Positions 1 through 5,791 of a stretch of 9,011 nucleotides of DNA are shown here, piece by piece. The stretch is from positions 1-9,011 of the forward strand of contig LCGX01000019.1 of the NCBI GenBank assembly GCA_001000035.1, given 5' to 3'. This DNA comes from Candidatus Nomurabacteria bacterium GW2011_GWF2_43_8. Its GTDB lineage: Bacteria > Patescibacteriota > Minisyncoccia > Phycocordibacterales > UBA9973. Position 1 is the stretch's first letter, and each line of letters opens with the position of its first letter. Position numbers and translations under genes: made by a program. The notes under the pieces are model-generated. The model searched no databases and was not told the origin of the DNA. It worked only from the letters and a program-made list of their open reading frames with translations.

Positions 1-116
1 AAGGAAAAAAGAAAGAGAATTTCTGGATATAAAACGGAAGAATATAGAAAATACTGCGAAAGGTATTTTCTATATTCTTCCGTTTTATATCCAGAAATTC
101 TCTTTCTTTTTTCCTT
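1..116. repeat. 54-bp perfect inverted repeat with 8-nt loop at the window edge
   Basis: Bases 1-54 are the exact reverse complement of bases 63-116, with no mismatch, around the non-palindromic loop TGCGAAAG (55-62). The left arm begins at base 1, so the repeat may extend beyond the window. The right arm reads as normal lysine/arginine-rich coding sequence of the minus-strand gene starting at 179. The left arm in the same frame gives an unlikely hydrophobic tail. This asymmetry suggests the left arm is a mirror copy of real sequence: a fold-back chimera at a contig end, or read-through of a covalently closed hairpin end. A genuine hairpin such as a very strong terminator is less likely because it would lie inside a coding region. 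Confidence 0.95.
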
Positions 117-179
117 CTGATATTCTTTATCTGCTTGCCGCACATTATCACCATGTTTACCATCTCTATTTTTAGCCAT
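1..179 (-). CDS. Small basic protein, incomplete, cut by the terminal inverted repeat
   Basis: The reading frame opens with ATG at 179 and stays open to the window edge. The first 40 or so residues are charged and look natural (MAKNRDGKHGDNVRQADKEY, then a Lys/Arg-rich stretch ending in EEYRKY). Composition then switches abruptly to hydrophobic residues where the frame enters the mirrored arm of the inverted repeat (bases 1-54). The true C-terminus is therefore probably not represented here. The gene lies 11 bases downstream of the -10 box of a consensus promoter, so its mRNA would have almost no leader (start about 183) and it has no Shine-Dalgarno. I do not recognise the family; a short helical, possibly nucleic-acid-binding protein would fit its charge. 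Confidence 0.55.
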   Translation of the reverse strand, partial: MAKNRDGKHGDNVRQADKEYQKEKRKRISGYKTEEYRKYLSQYFLYSSVLYPEILFLFS

Positions 180-189
180 ACTATAATCC

Positions 190-237
190 ATTATAATCCT
201 TTATAACACGAATGTCAATAGTATAATTATGGATAAC
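190..237 (-). promoter_or_regulatory. Consensus sigma70 promoter C with DnaA-box-like upstream element
   Basis: Read on the minus strand: GTTATCCATA (237-228), ATTATACTA (227-219), -35 TTGACA (218-213), a 17-nt spacer, and -10 TATAAT (195-190). Both hexamers match consensus exactly. The 9-mer TTATCCATA differs by one base from a DnaA box and sits exactly 9 nt upstream of the -35, as at the promoters near 5727 and 8871. It reads toward the gene starting at 179 and lies just past the stop of the preceding operon (244). Confidence 0.85.
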
Positions 238-243
238 ACGATA

Positions 244-693
244 TTATTCATTTGTACTGTCCATAACGGTAATAACGTCTCGATAATCTGGGTAGTTCGG
301 GTTGACCCCGAAAATCCACTTGATGCCCGCCCATTCTTTCACGATGCCATCGTCCTGGTGGCGGTGCTTGGACACGTCTGTGCCCTTATCCCAGGCTTCC
401 TGGGCGGCTTTAGTGATGAACGTAGCCAAGCCATCAGAATCTTCCATCGTCTTGCCGTTGTCCAGCCACTTATACAAGAACCGCTTTGAGTACATATCAA
501 TGGCGTGGCGCGAGACATTGAGGTAGAGGTCATTATAGTCAGACTCTTTAAGTTTCTTTTGAGCGGCCTCAAGAATACTCTTTGGAAAATTCTGGGTAAT
601 AATCCATCTCAAATAACTGTTGGGAAGTTTGTCAACCTCAACCCCAGCATATCGGCCAACCATCATTTTGGGGATTGGTTTTTTTAAGCTCAT
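244..693 (-). CDS. DUF3820-like phage protein
   Basis: A 149-residue protein. Residues about 8-50 contain a pattern typical of DUF3820-type modules in phage and plasmid proteins: a basic K/R-x-M-x-V-G-x-Y segment, then V-x-x-L-P-N-S-Y-L-R-W and a helix ending near residue 48. The rest (55-149) is a mixed, Trp-rich region with no motif I can place. The start ATG overlaps the stop of the upstream Rad50-like gene (ATGA, 690-693), which implies translational coupling and a related role. It is the last gene of block 2, ending 7 bases before the upstream element of promoter C. In other phages such modules occur near or within exonuclease and recombination proteins; a role in DNA end processing is only inferred from position. 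Confidence 0.75.
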   Translation of the reverse strand: MSLKKPIPKMMVGRYAGVEVDKLPNSYLRWIITQNFPKSILEAAQKKLKESDYNDLYLNVSRHAIDMYSKRFLYKWLDNGKTMEDSDGLATFITKAAQEAWDKGTDVSKHRHQDDGIVKEWAGIKWIFGVNPNYPDYRDVITVMDSTNE

Positions 694-2000
694 TGTTTTT
701 TGATTTCACCATTCTCAATCTCCACTACGCTATGACCATTCTTTGAGACAGCTTCTCCGTCAACTCTTGTAACAAAATATTGGAAGTCGTCACTCTCAAT
801 TTCTTTTAAGAATGCCTGGAATGTTTCAGCGTCTAGTGTTTCAATCCCGTCTATATTTATGACCTTGAAATCACCATTCAACGTCCTGACAACTTGAAGA
901 CCAAACTTCAACTGCTCCGAAGACGATAGATTATCCAAGCTCACGCCGTTGATTTTGATATCATCACCATCAATGGTCAATCCTTCTACGGGCAGTTTGG
1001 CTTTTTTGATGAGGTCTTCGGGTACTTCTTTGGTCAGCTTCTTCACGATGACATCGAGCTTGCCCGCTTCTTCAATCGCCGTACCCAATTCGCCGCGCAC
1101 TTCTTCGGCACGTTTGACTGTGAACACAATATCGCGCTGACCTTCGAGTTTGGTAAGGGATTCTTCTGCCGCGGCAAGAGTCATATCATCAGAGTAGTCA
1201 AACTTGAATCCAAAGTTGGCGACAATTTCTGTTTGAATGCCTTTGAGTTTTTCTTGCAGGCGAGTCATTTCGTCCTGGGTTTCTTTTTCTTGTTTTTGGA
1301 GCGTCGCAATATGCTTGAGATGGTCTTCGTGTTTCTGTTTGGTGAGCTTGTCGGTTTGAATGGCGCCACGCAATTTGGTAATTGCGTCTTCACTCACCGC
1401 CTTCGGGTCAAATCCTTCGGGAATCTTGGAGTTCAAGTCCTGGAGGGATTTCTCTTTCTTGGTTGCCTCGGCATTGGCGATGGTGCGTTTGTCGTAGTAG
1501 AACTTGCGCGCCTGTTCCACTACTTCCAGGGCGTGTGCCTCATAATTGAGACCGCCTAATTTTTCGCCAGTATAGACCGCCAACTCATCTTGGGTGATGG
1601 TTATTTTTATGGCGTTGAGCAGATACTTTTTACGGTCTGCGGATTTATTCTCAAAGAACTCAATCGGATTGAATGAGAACGTACCAAGAATCCCGTCCAG
1701 ATATTTCTGGGGCGCGGGCATTTTCATTCCCTCCTTGTTTGAGATGTCCAGATAGTTGCCTTTCTCGGTGATGGTACGCTTGATGCTCAAGGCGTCCAAC
1801 TCCACGGTAATTTCTGCCTTCCCCTCACCAATACGAATACTGGTTGAGTCCACATCGCCCGTGAAGGCGGCGCGGATGGCTTTGAGGATTGAGGTTTTGC
1901 CCTGCTTATTCTTGCCAACAATGACGTTGGTTTTGGAGGGGTTCATCTCAATGTCTTTGAGGCGGAGAAAGTTGTGGATGGTTAATTTTACTATTTTCAT
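690..2000 (-). CDS. Short Rad50/SbcC/RecF-like ABC ATPase
   Basis: A 436-residue SMC-type ATPase. The N-terminus MKIVKLTIHNFLRL is the usual opening of RecF/Rad50 heads. Walker A is GKNKQGKT (29-36). Residues about 160-320 are Glu/Lys/Gln-rich and predicted coiled coil. The C-terminal lobe has an ABC signature LSSSEQ (358-363) and a Walker B strand with D384 and E387 (INIDGIE), a spaced variant of the usual DE pair. The coiled coil is short and has no CxxC zinc hook, so this resembles the compact phage Rad50-like ATPases rather than cellular Rad50 (about 900 residues). Such proteins normally act with a nuclease on DNA ends, but no Mre11-type phosphodiesterase lies beside it. The start is 2 bases after the HerA-like stop and its own stop overlaps the next gene. 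No Shine-Dalgarno is visible. Confidence 0.88.
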   Translation of the reverse strand: MKIVKLTIHNFLRLKDIEMNPSKTNVIVGKNKQGKTSILKAIRAAFTGDVDSTSIRIGEGKAEITVELDALSIKRTITEKGNYLDISNKEGMKMPAPQKYLDGILGTFSFNPIEFFENKSADRKKYLLNAIKITITQDELAVYTGEKLGGLNYEAHALEVVEQARKFYYDKRTIANAEATKKEKSLQDLNSKIPEGFDPKAVSEDAITKLRGAIQTDKLTKQKHEDHLKHIATLQKQEKETQDEMTRLQEKLKGIQTEIVANFGFKFDYSDDMTLAAAEESLTKLEGQRDIVFTVKRAEEVRGELGTAIEEAGKLDVIVKKLTKEVPEDLIKKAKLPVEGLTIDGDDIKINGVSLDNLSSSEQLKFGLQVVRTLNGDFKVINIDGIETLDAETFQAFLKEIESDDFQYFVTRVDGEAVSKNGHSVVEIENGEIKKQ

Positions 2001-2002
2001 AT

Positions 2003-3325
2003 TTATGGTTGATAAATTAAATCACTACCCGACTTCGTAATGAGTTGCAATTTTATTAAGCGGTGGACAACAGAAAGATATTTAGAACTCCGATAGCTTT
2101 TTCCAGCATTCATTGCTAACTGTGCGCGTGTAAAAGGAATACCTGGATGCTGGCGAATCGCCTCCATAATATCTTTGTCGTATTTTGGCAAATTCTCAAT
2201 GATAGAATTATTCTTTCCAGACGATATTGGGAGCGGAGCGCCAGAGGACATCCCAACAATCTTTCTAACATTCTCAATGATTGCGTCGCGCCTACGAATC
2301 TCGCCGTCTTTCTGCAATAGCCGCGATTCGTAGTCATTTTTCATCTCCCGAATTACTTGTTCATTTGATTCAACAAGAGCGGGTGGAAGAGCAATTCGTG
2401 GCTCTATTACTGGGCTTTTCTTGCCTTTTTCTTTCTTCACTATCGTCATCTCCGAGGTGAACTTTGCGATGAAAGTCTGCACATCAATCTGATTTAGCTC
2501 TGGCATCACAAACTTTGAGCCAATTTTTTCTCGGTCTGGATGGAAGGTCTCACGCTTACGAATCTCAATGCGCTCAAACTTTCCAAGAAACTCTGGCGAC
2601 CATACCCAACCTTTGCCTTTCGGTAAAGAAGGCAGGGAATCCATAAACTTCTCAAAGTCGCCTTCTGCGGAGTGATACTCTACCCAATCCTGTAATGCCT
2701 TACGGTCTTGCGGACTGGTGTTTTGGAAGGCGAGCAAGGTATCAAGCTGGGTCAGCACATCTTTGTTGACTGTGGCGGCGCGTTGATTGATAAGGGTTAC
2801 ACCGATACCTCGGTTGCGCCCCATTACTACCAGATTTGATACCGCATTGAATGTCTTGCCTAATCCACCGAATACTCTTTGCGGCACAAACTCGTGAGCT
2901 TCTTCAATGAAGACGTGAATCGGAGTTTTGACGATTCGCAGAAGCTCCTCGGAAAACTCGGCGATGAGATGGCGTTCGGCGGTCTTGCCACCAGGAATGC
3001 CGAAGGTTGAGATAACGCATGAGATATTTTCTCGCACAACTGCTTGCGCAATCTTGCGTCCCATCTCTCTATCGAGCTGGATGTCGGCGTGCTCTGTCCC
3101 AAAGACCACGATGGGCAATCCTTTGTCTTTGCCGTTGGCGGCGAGACGCAAACCCCACCAGACATCAATCGGGTCAAACACAACGAATGGGATGCCCGCC
3201 TTGTAGAACTCCTCCGCCATCACTGCGCCCGTGTAAGTTTTGCCAGCCCCGCGCTTGGCGAGAATAGCAAACGCTTTCGTTGCCGCATTGATGGGCATTT
3301 GGATTGAACCGAGGTTGATGTTCAT
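2003..3325 (-). CDS. HerA/FtsK-superfamily ATPase (DNA translocase) with C-terminal winged helix
   Basis: A 440-residue RecA-fold ATPase of the HerA/DUF87 branch. Walker A is AKRGAGKT (23-30). Walker B is IHVFIEEAHEF (136-146) with the paired glutamates E141 and E142 characteristic of HerA and VirB4-like enzymes. A GRNRGIG segment (169-175) and an INQRA segment (179-183) match the sensor and arginine-finger region. The N-terminal HerA beta-barrel is almost absent: only about 20 residues precede Walker A. A charged coiled coil lies near 320-355, and the last 60 residues look like a winged helix-turn-helix. HerA hexamers pump DNA for end resection with NurA nuclease; no NurA is seen here. It precedes the Rad50-like gene by 2 bases. 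The start is preceded by AAATAAAT, with no Shine-Dalgarno. Confidence 0.88.
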   Translation of the reverse strand: MNINLGSIQMPINAATKAFAILAKRGAGKTYTGAVMAEEFYKAGIPFVVFDPIDVWWGLRLAANGKDKGLPIVVFGTEHADIQLDREMGRKIAQAVVRENISCVISTFGIPGGKTAERHLIAEFSEELLRIVKTPIHVFIEEAHEFVPQRVFGGLGKTFNAVSNLVVMGRNRGIGVTLINQRAATVNKDVLTQLDTLLAFQNTSPQDRKALQDWVEYHSAEGDFEKFMDSLPSLPKGKGWVWSPEFLGKFERIEIRKRETFHPDREKIGSKFVMPELNQIDVQTFIAKFTSEMTIVKKEKGKKSPVIEPRIALPPALVESNEQVIREMKNDYESRLLQKDGEIRRRDAIIENVRKIVGMSSGAPLPISSGKNNSIIENLPKYDKDIMEAIRQHPGIPFTRAQLAMNAGKSYRSSKYLSVVHRLIKLQLITKSGSDLIYQP

Positions 3326-3352
3326 ATTTATTTGAGATGGGCTGGAAATAGG

Positions 3353-3478
3353 GAGCGTAGTCGTTATCTAAACCATATGGACTCCTTTCGGAGAAACCGC
3401 AAGCTCTTCGTCTTTGCCACCGCCTAGAACGGTTATTATCCCGAAGATTAAAGACGTTGACCTCGCTCTCTGCTACGC
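3353..3478 (-). ncRNA. Candidate structured RNA leader upstream of the HerA-like gene
   Basis: The 202-base gap between the Tad2-like and HerA-like genes holds nested complementary segments readable as one RNA on the minus strand. The outer stem is 6 bp (3473-3478 with 3355-3360). An inner 7-bp stem (3450-3456 with 3409-3415) encloses two small hairpins: ATC/GAT (3438-3448) and ACCG/CGGT (3419-3433). A following hairpin CTCC-GAAA-GGAG (3382-3393) has a GNRA tetraloop. It ends 28 bases before the HerA start, so a cis-acting leader or riboswitch-like element for the HerA-Rad50-DUF3820 genes is possible. I cannot match it to a known class, and no promoter was found directly upstream. The pairings are individually short, so this remains tentative. 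Confidence 0.4.
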
Positions 3479-3527
3479 ACATTGAGGCGAGACTTAATCC
3501 CTTGTTCCAACCCACCTCTTTGACTAT

Positions 3528-3782
3528 TTAATTTACAATCACCCAATCAATCGCCAACAAATCTCCTTCCGACACAATCCAAGTGTGGAATTTACCATTG
3601 CGATGAATCATTAAGAAGTTGTCTTTGAGGAGACCGTACTCTTTTAGGCTAGACCATTCAACTCTTCTAACTTTCTTACCATTGATGATGGCCTGTATTG
3701 CATTCGGGAATGATAAATTTGTTACGATTTTATTGGATTCTTTCTTTGGTGGAACGGGACTTTGTGATAAGTTTTTCTTCAT
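3528..3782 (-). CDS. Tad2-like (DUF2829) anti-Thoeris protein
   Basis: An 84-residue protein. After a 24-residue charged tail, residues about 25-84 follow the DUF2829 pattern: F-x-x-A-I-x-x-I-x-x-G-K-K-V-x-R-x-x-W, then a beta-rich middle, then W-x-x-S-x-x-D-L-L-A-x-D-W-x-x-V at the end. DUF2829 includes Tad2, a phage protein that binds and sequesters the cyclic ADP-ribose-type signal made by Thoeris ThsB, so that ThsA is not activated (established for characterised members). Whether this homologue keeps the binding pocket cannot be seen here. I chose the ATG at 3782, preceded by AAAACAAATCAA; an in-frame GTG at 3809 would add nine residues. The gene overlaps the tiny basic ORF upstream by 53 bases. 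It sits mid-operon with replication and recombination genes. Confidence 0.72.
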   Translation of the reverse strand: MKKNLSQSPVPPKKESNKIVTNLSFPNAIQAIINGKKVRRVEWSSLKEYGLLKDNFLMIHRNGKFHTWIVSEGDLLAIDWVIVN

Positions 3783-3855
3783 TTGATTTGTTTTTGTTAC
3801 GTTCTTCACGAACAGCTCGACGATGCTGTTTTTTTGCGCGTTTCTTCTGACTCAT
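3730..3855 (-). CDS. Tiny highly basic protein (41 aa), overlapping the Tad2-like gene
   Basis: This ORF starts with ATG at 3855, five bases after the stop of the upstream gene, and ends with TAA at 3730, overlapping the Tad2-like gene by 53 bases in another frame. The product starts MSQKKRAKKQHRRAVREERN and is overwhelmingly Lys, Arg, Gln and Glu, with no hydrophobic core. It fits a short nucleic-acid-binding peptide, or a coupling ORF that carries ribosomes to the Tad2-like start. Its position in the spacing rhythm of the operon supports it being translated. No homologue is recognised and the composition could arise by chance, so confidence is moderate. Confidence 0.5.
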   Translation of the reverse strand: MSQKKRAKKQHRRAVREERNKNKSNEEKLITKSRSTKERIQ

Positions 3856-3860
3856 TGTTG

Positions 3861-4094
3861 CTACACTCGCACTGGGAAATCCCAGCGTGAATCGAACTCT
3901 TCTCCTTCCACACGTTTGACATTGTGGTTGAAGAAGATGCCGCCGTACACAGAGAAGACAACCATCTCCACTGTGCCGTCATCATTCACTTTCTGAATGA
4001 TACCTGGCGACTGCTTGCGTCCGTGCAGACCATCGGCAGAACCAGGATGGTTATACACGACGACACGACCTATGCTTGGTTTTTGTTCATCCAT
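3861..4094 (-). CDS. Conserved phage hypothetical protein (77 aa)
   Basis: A 77-residue protein resembling a small protein often found in phage genomes, recognisable by its order of motifs: I-G-R-V-V-V-Y-N-H-P-G-S at residues 7-18, a glycine-rich linker, S-P-G-I-I-x-x-V-N-x-D-G-T-V (about 29-42), a beta-strand V-F-S-x-x-G-x-F-F, and a closing W-x-F-P-x-R. The alternating beta pattern suggests a small SH3-like or OB-like barrel (inference). No function is established that I can name. It begins 5 bases after the nuclease stop and has no Shine-Dalgarno (AATATAATTCGT precedes the ATG). Confidence 0.72.
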   Translation of the reverse strand: MDEQKPSIGRVVVYNHPGSADGLHGRKQSPGIIQKVNDDGTVEMVVFSVYGGIFFNHNVKRVEGEEFDSRWDFPVRV

Positions 4095-4099
4095 ACGAA

Positions 4100-5041
4100 T
4101 TATATTATTGCTTCTGGTAATTCTTCCTGCGGTGGTTCGACCTGCCCCACCACTTCAATCTTCGGCTTAATCTTCTTTGGCGCGGAGGGCATTGCCGCTT
4201 TCAACTCCTTGTTACGCTGGGTAACAAGGTTGGTTGCCTCAAGAATCCAGCCAGCACCAGCACACGAACTGTGGAACTCACAGTACGTGGCAAGCCAATT
4301 CTTCTGGTACTGATGCTTTGCCTCGGAGAAGATAACCATTGGAGGAAGCGGAGCCACGTTGGGATTCTTACTGGTATATCCCTCGTTGATTATGTTGAGG
4401 GCAGGTTTCACAATTTTTTCAATAATATCAGGATTGTATTTTAATGCTGAATGGGCAACCGTTACGTCATCTTTAGAAACATATATTAAGTCCGCATCAT
4501 AATTGTTTCCAAATAACTCACGCTCCAACCACATATAAATCTGCAACTGTATTTGATTGTGCCAAGCTATTAAAGTGCCTTCTTTAGAACGGTGCCAGAA
4601 TGAATCTGAATGTACGGATTTACATTCTCCAATTCGCATTATTCCGTCGTCGTTAAGAATGCAATCCGAACGACCAACTAATGTGATATTTTTATATTTA
4701 TACTCATATTGTCTTTGACGTTCAACAACCTTATCGCCGATAGCGTTTATAACATACTCTTCAAAAAGATTTCCCGCCTGAAATACACCCAACTTTCTTG
4801 GCTCAATTTCATTATCTTTTTTAGTACCAAGCATTGAATGAATTGTCCCGCGCAAACAAGCATAGAGAGATGAGGAGTGCACAACTCCTTCTCGATGATT
4901 GAAATACTCTGGGTCTTTTGTTTTATTATCGGCAACAAGTTTGTTGTTGATTATAGAAACAATATCAAGTTTTGAACGAGAATCGTAGCTGTCTTTATAG
5001 AAAGTTTCCTTTATGTAGTTTTCTGCCTCTTGATAAAACAT
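4100..5041 (-). CDS. PD-(D/E)XK nuclease, RecB/Cas4-like
   Basis: A 313-residue protein with the RecB-family nuclease core in order: S56-S57-S58-L-Y-A-C62 near the front, a helix G-N-L-F-E-E (90-95), V-G-R-S-D126 (motif II), G-E139-C-K141 (the E-x-K catalytic pair), and Q163-I-Q165-L-Q-I-Y169 (motif IV). C62 with C254 and C260 (Y-C-E-F-H-S-S-C) resembles the iron-sulphur cysteines of Cas4 and AddB, but one of the usual three C-terminal cysteines is missing, so a cluster is uncertain. The last 40 residues are a Pro/Lys/Glu-rich tail. Phage members act as 5' to 3' exonucleases in recombination. The 3' third (4100-4380) is clearly more GC-rich than the rest, hinting at mosaic origin. No Shine-Dalgarno is present. 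Confidence 0.85.
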   Translation of the reverse strand: MFYQEAENYIKETFYKDSYDSRSKLDIVSIINNKLVADNKTKDPEYFNHREGVVHSSSLYACLRGTIHSMLGTKKDNEIEPRKLGVFQAGNLFEEYVINAIGDKVVERQRQYEYKYKNITLVGRSDCILNDDGIMRIGECKSVHSDSFWHRSKEGTLIAWHNQIQLQIYMWLERELFGNNYDADLIYVSKDDVTVAHSALKYNPDIIEKIVKPALNIINEGYTSKNPNVAPLPPMVIFSEAKHQYQKNWLATYCEFHSSCAGAGWILEATNLVTQRNKELKAAMPSAPKKIKPKIEVVGQVEPPQEELPEAII

Positions 5042-5174
5042 ATTTTTCTAATTGTTTCTTTTTTTCTCGTGGATATTTTCGGATAGAATCTCCGTAACAC
5101 TTTTTGCCACAATAAACAAGATTGCCGTGCATCGGCTTAATGCGCTTGCACTGCCTACACTTTTTGTTGATAAT
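4995..5174 (-). CDS. Small zinc-finger-like ORF without a canonical start
   Basis: The frame from 5177 to the TAA at 4995 encodes a convincing small zinc protein: K-C-R-Q-C about six residues in, then Y-C-G-K-K-C-Y-G, followed by a charged helix ending K-K-K-Q-L-E-K-Y. It overlaps the nuclease start by 47 bases. There is no ATG, GTG or TTG before the first CxxC; the codons just upstream are ATG CCG TGA (5186-5178). Possible explanations are an ATT start at 5174 (used for these coordinates), a base change making the TGA, or a -1 slip on the A-run at about 5161-5165 from the overlapping ATG frame. The four-cysteine pattern favours a real protein; expression is unproven. Confidence 0.38.
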   Translation of the reverse strand: MINKKCRQCKRIKPMHGNLVYCGKKCYGDSIRKYPREKKKQLEKYVLSRGRKLHKGNFL

Positions 5175-5261
5175 CTTTCACGGCATATTCTCATATTACA
5201 CGAGAATACATAAAGCACAAATGATACAAAATTGACATTGGATATTGGATTTAGATTTGGA

Positions 5262-5447
5262 TTAGTAATCTTTACGCTCGCGTTGCTCCTTCTTCTTCTT
5301 GCGACAAGGAACACAGCGCTTGGGCTGTTGGACGGAGGGGATTTTGCCCTTCTCGTAGAGGTCGTTAATAAAAGTTTGTTCGCCTGCGCTCCAAACGAAT
5401 GGCTCACCGCAGAGGCAAACAAGTTCGATGTCATTGTATGGATTCAT
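5262..5447 (-). CDS. zf-trcl-like zinc-binding protein (61 aa)
   Basis: A 61-residue protein with the order of a zf-trcl type zinc domain: L-C-L-C-G (residues 10-14) followed by F-V-W-S-A-G-E-Q-x-F, then P-K-R-C-V-P-C-R and a Lys/Arg tail. Four cysteines in two CxC or CxxC pairs would hold one zinc ion. The W-S-A-G-E-Q-x-F and P-K-R-C segments are the diagnostic parts of that family, whose members have no well-defined function. It follows the 67-aa zinc protein by 38 bases in block 2. The initiating ATG lacks a Shine-Dalgarno (CACTTTTCTT precedes it). Confidence 0.75.
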   Translation of the reverse strand: MNPYNDIELVCLCGEPFVWSAGEQTFINDLYEKGKIPSVQQPKRCVPCRKKKKEQRERKDY

Positions 5448-5485
5448 AAGAAAAGTGTTTTTGATTTTATAGCCAGCTTAGCTTT

Positions 5486-5689
5486 TTACGAGGCAACGTG
5501 ATTGTCAATCAGATTCGTCTGGTCACCACAGCGAGGACATCGCTGGTAACTGCCGACCTGCCCGCCGCTCCATCCGCAGTTGCGGCATACTTGCTCGTAC
5601 ATTCCTCCGCCATCGTGAACGTAGCCATTTTCGGTTACAATAACCGGCTTGCCACATTTGACGCACGATTTGGATTGAGATTCGGTCAT
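5486..5689 (-). CDS. Double zinc-ribbon protein (67 aa), first gene of block 2
   Basis: A 67-residue protein with three CxxC pairs: C-V-K-C (9-12), C-R-N-C-G-W (35-40) and C-P-R-C-G-D (51-56). The first two pairs are separated by a G-G-G-turn region and can form one zinc ribbon; the third may pair with another site or across a dimer. The W-S-G and Y-Q-R-C-P-R-C-G-D spacing is typical of rubredoxin-like phage zinc ribbons of unknown role. It is the first protein gene after promoter A (hexamers 5699-5727), with a leader of only a few bases if transcription starts near 5692, and no Shine-Dalgarno. Confidence 0.78.
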   Translation of the reverse strand: MTESQSKSCVKCGKPVIVTENGYVHDGGGMYEQVCRNCGWSGGQVGSYQRCPRCGDQTNLIDNHVAS

Positions 5690-5698
5690 ATTATTTTT

Positions 5699-5756
5699 AG
5701 TTTAATTGATTATGATTTTCTTGTCAAGAGTATACCTGTGAATAACTTGGGATAAC
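5699..5756 (-). promoter_or_regulatory. Promoter A with phased GTTAT / DnaA-box-like operator
   Basis: Read on the minus strand: GTTATCCCAA (5756-5747), GTTATTCACA (5746-5737), GGTATACTC (5736-5728), -35 TTGACA (5727-5722), a 17-nt spacer, and -10 TAAACT (5704-5699, 4 of 6 consensus). TTATTCACA fits the DnaA consensus TTATNCACA and stands 9 nt upstream of the -35. About 40 bases of this element closely match the promoter at 8843-8890, including TTGACAAG and AAATCATAA in the spacer. It would drive the operon 5689 to 244. Confidence 0.7.
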
Positions 5757-5791
5757 AGATGTTCCCCGTGAAATTTTAGTGGCAATTTTCG

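Noticed and set aside
3368..3376. Two-codon ORF ATG GTT TAG after AAAGGAG (and ATG GCG TAA at 7132-7140)
   Set aside because: Such mini-ORFs are expected by chance several times in 9 kb, and the AAAGGAG is one arm of a hairpin.
3174..3515. 113-codon minus-strand frame across the gap and the HerA start
   Set aside because: It overlaps the well-supported HerA-like gene by about 150 bases, has low-quality composition, and the gap is better explained by RNA structure.
5727..5785. 23-codon minus ORF between the 103-aa gene and promoter A
   Set aside because: It runs through the operator of promoter A and has no domain or conserved look.
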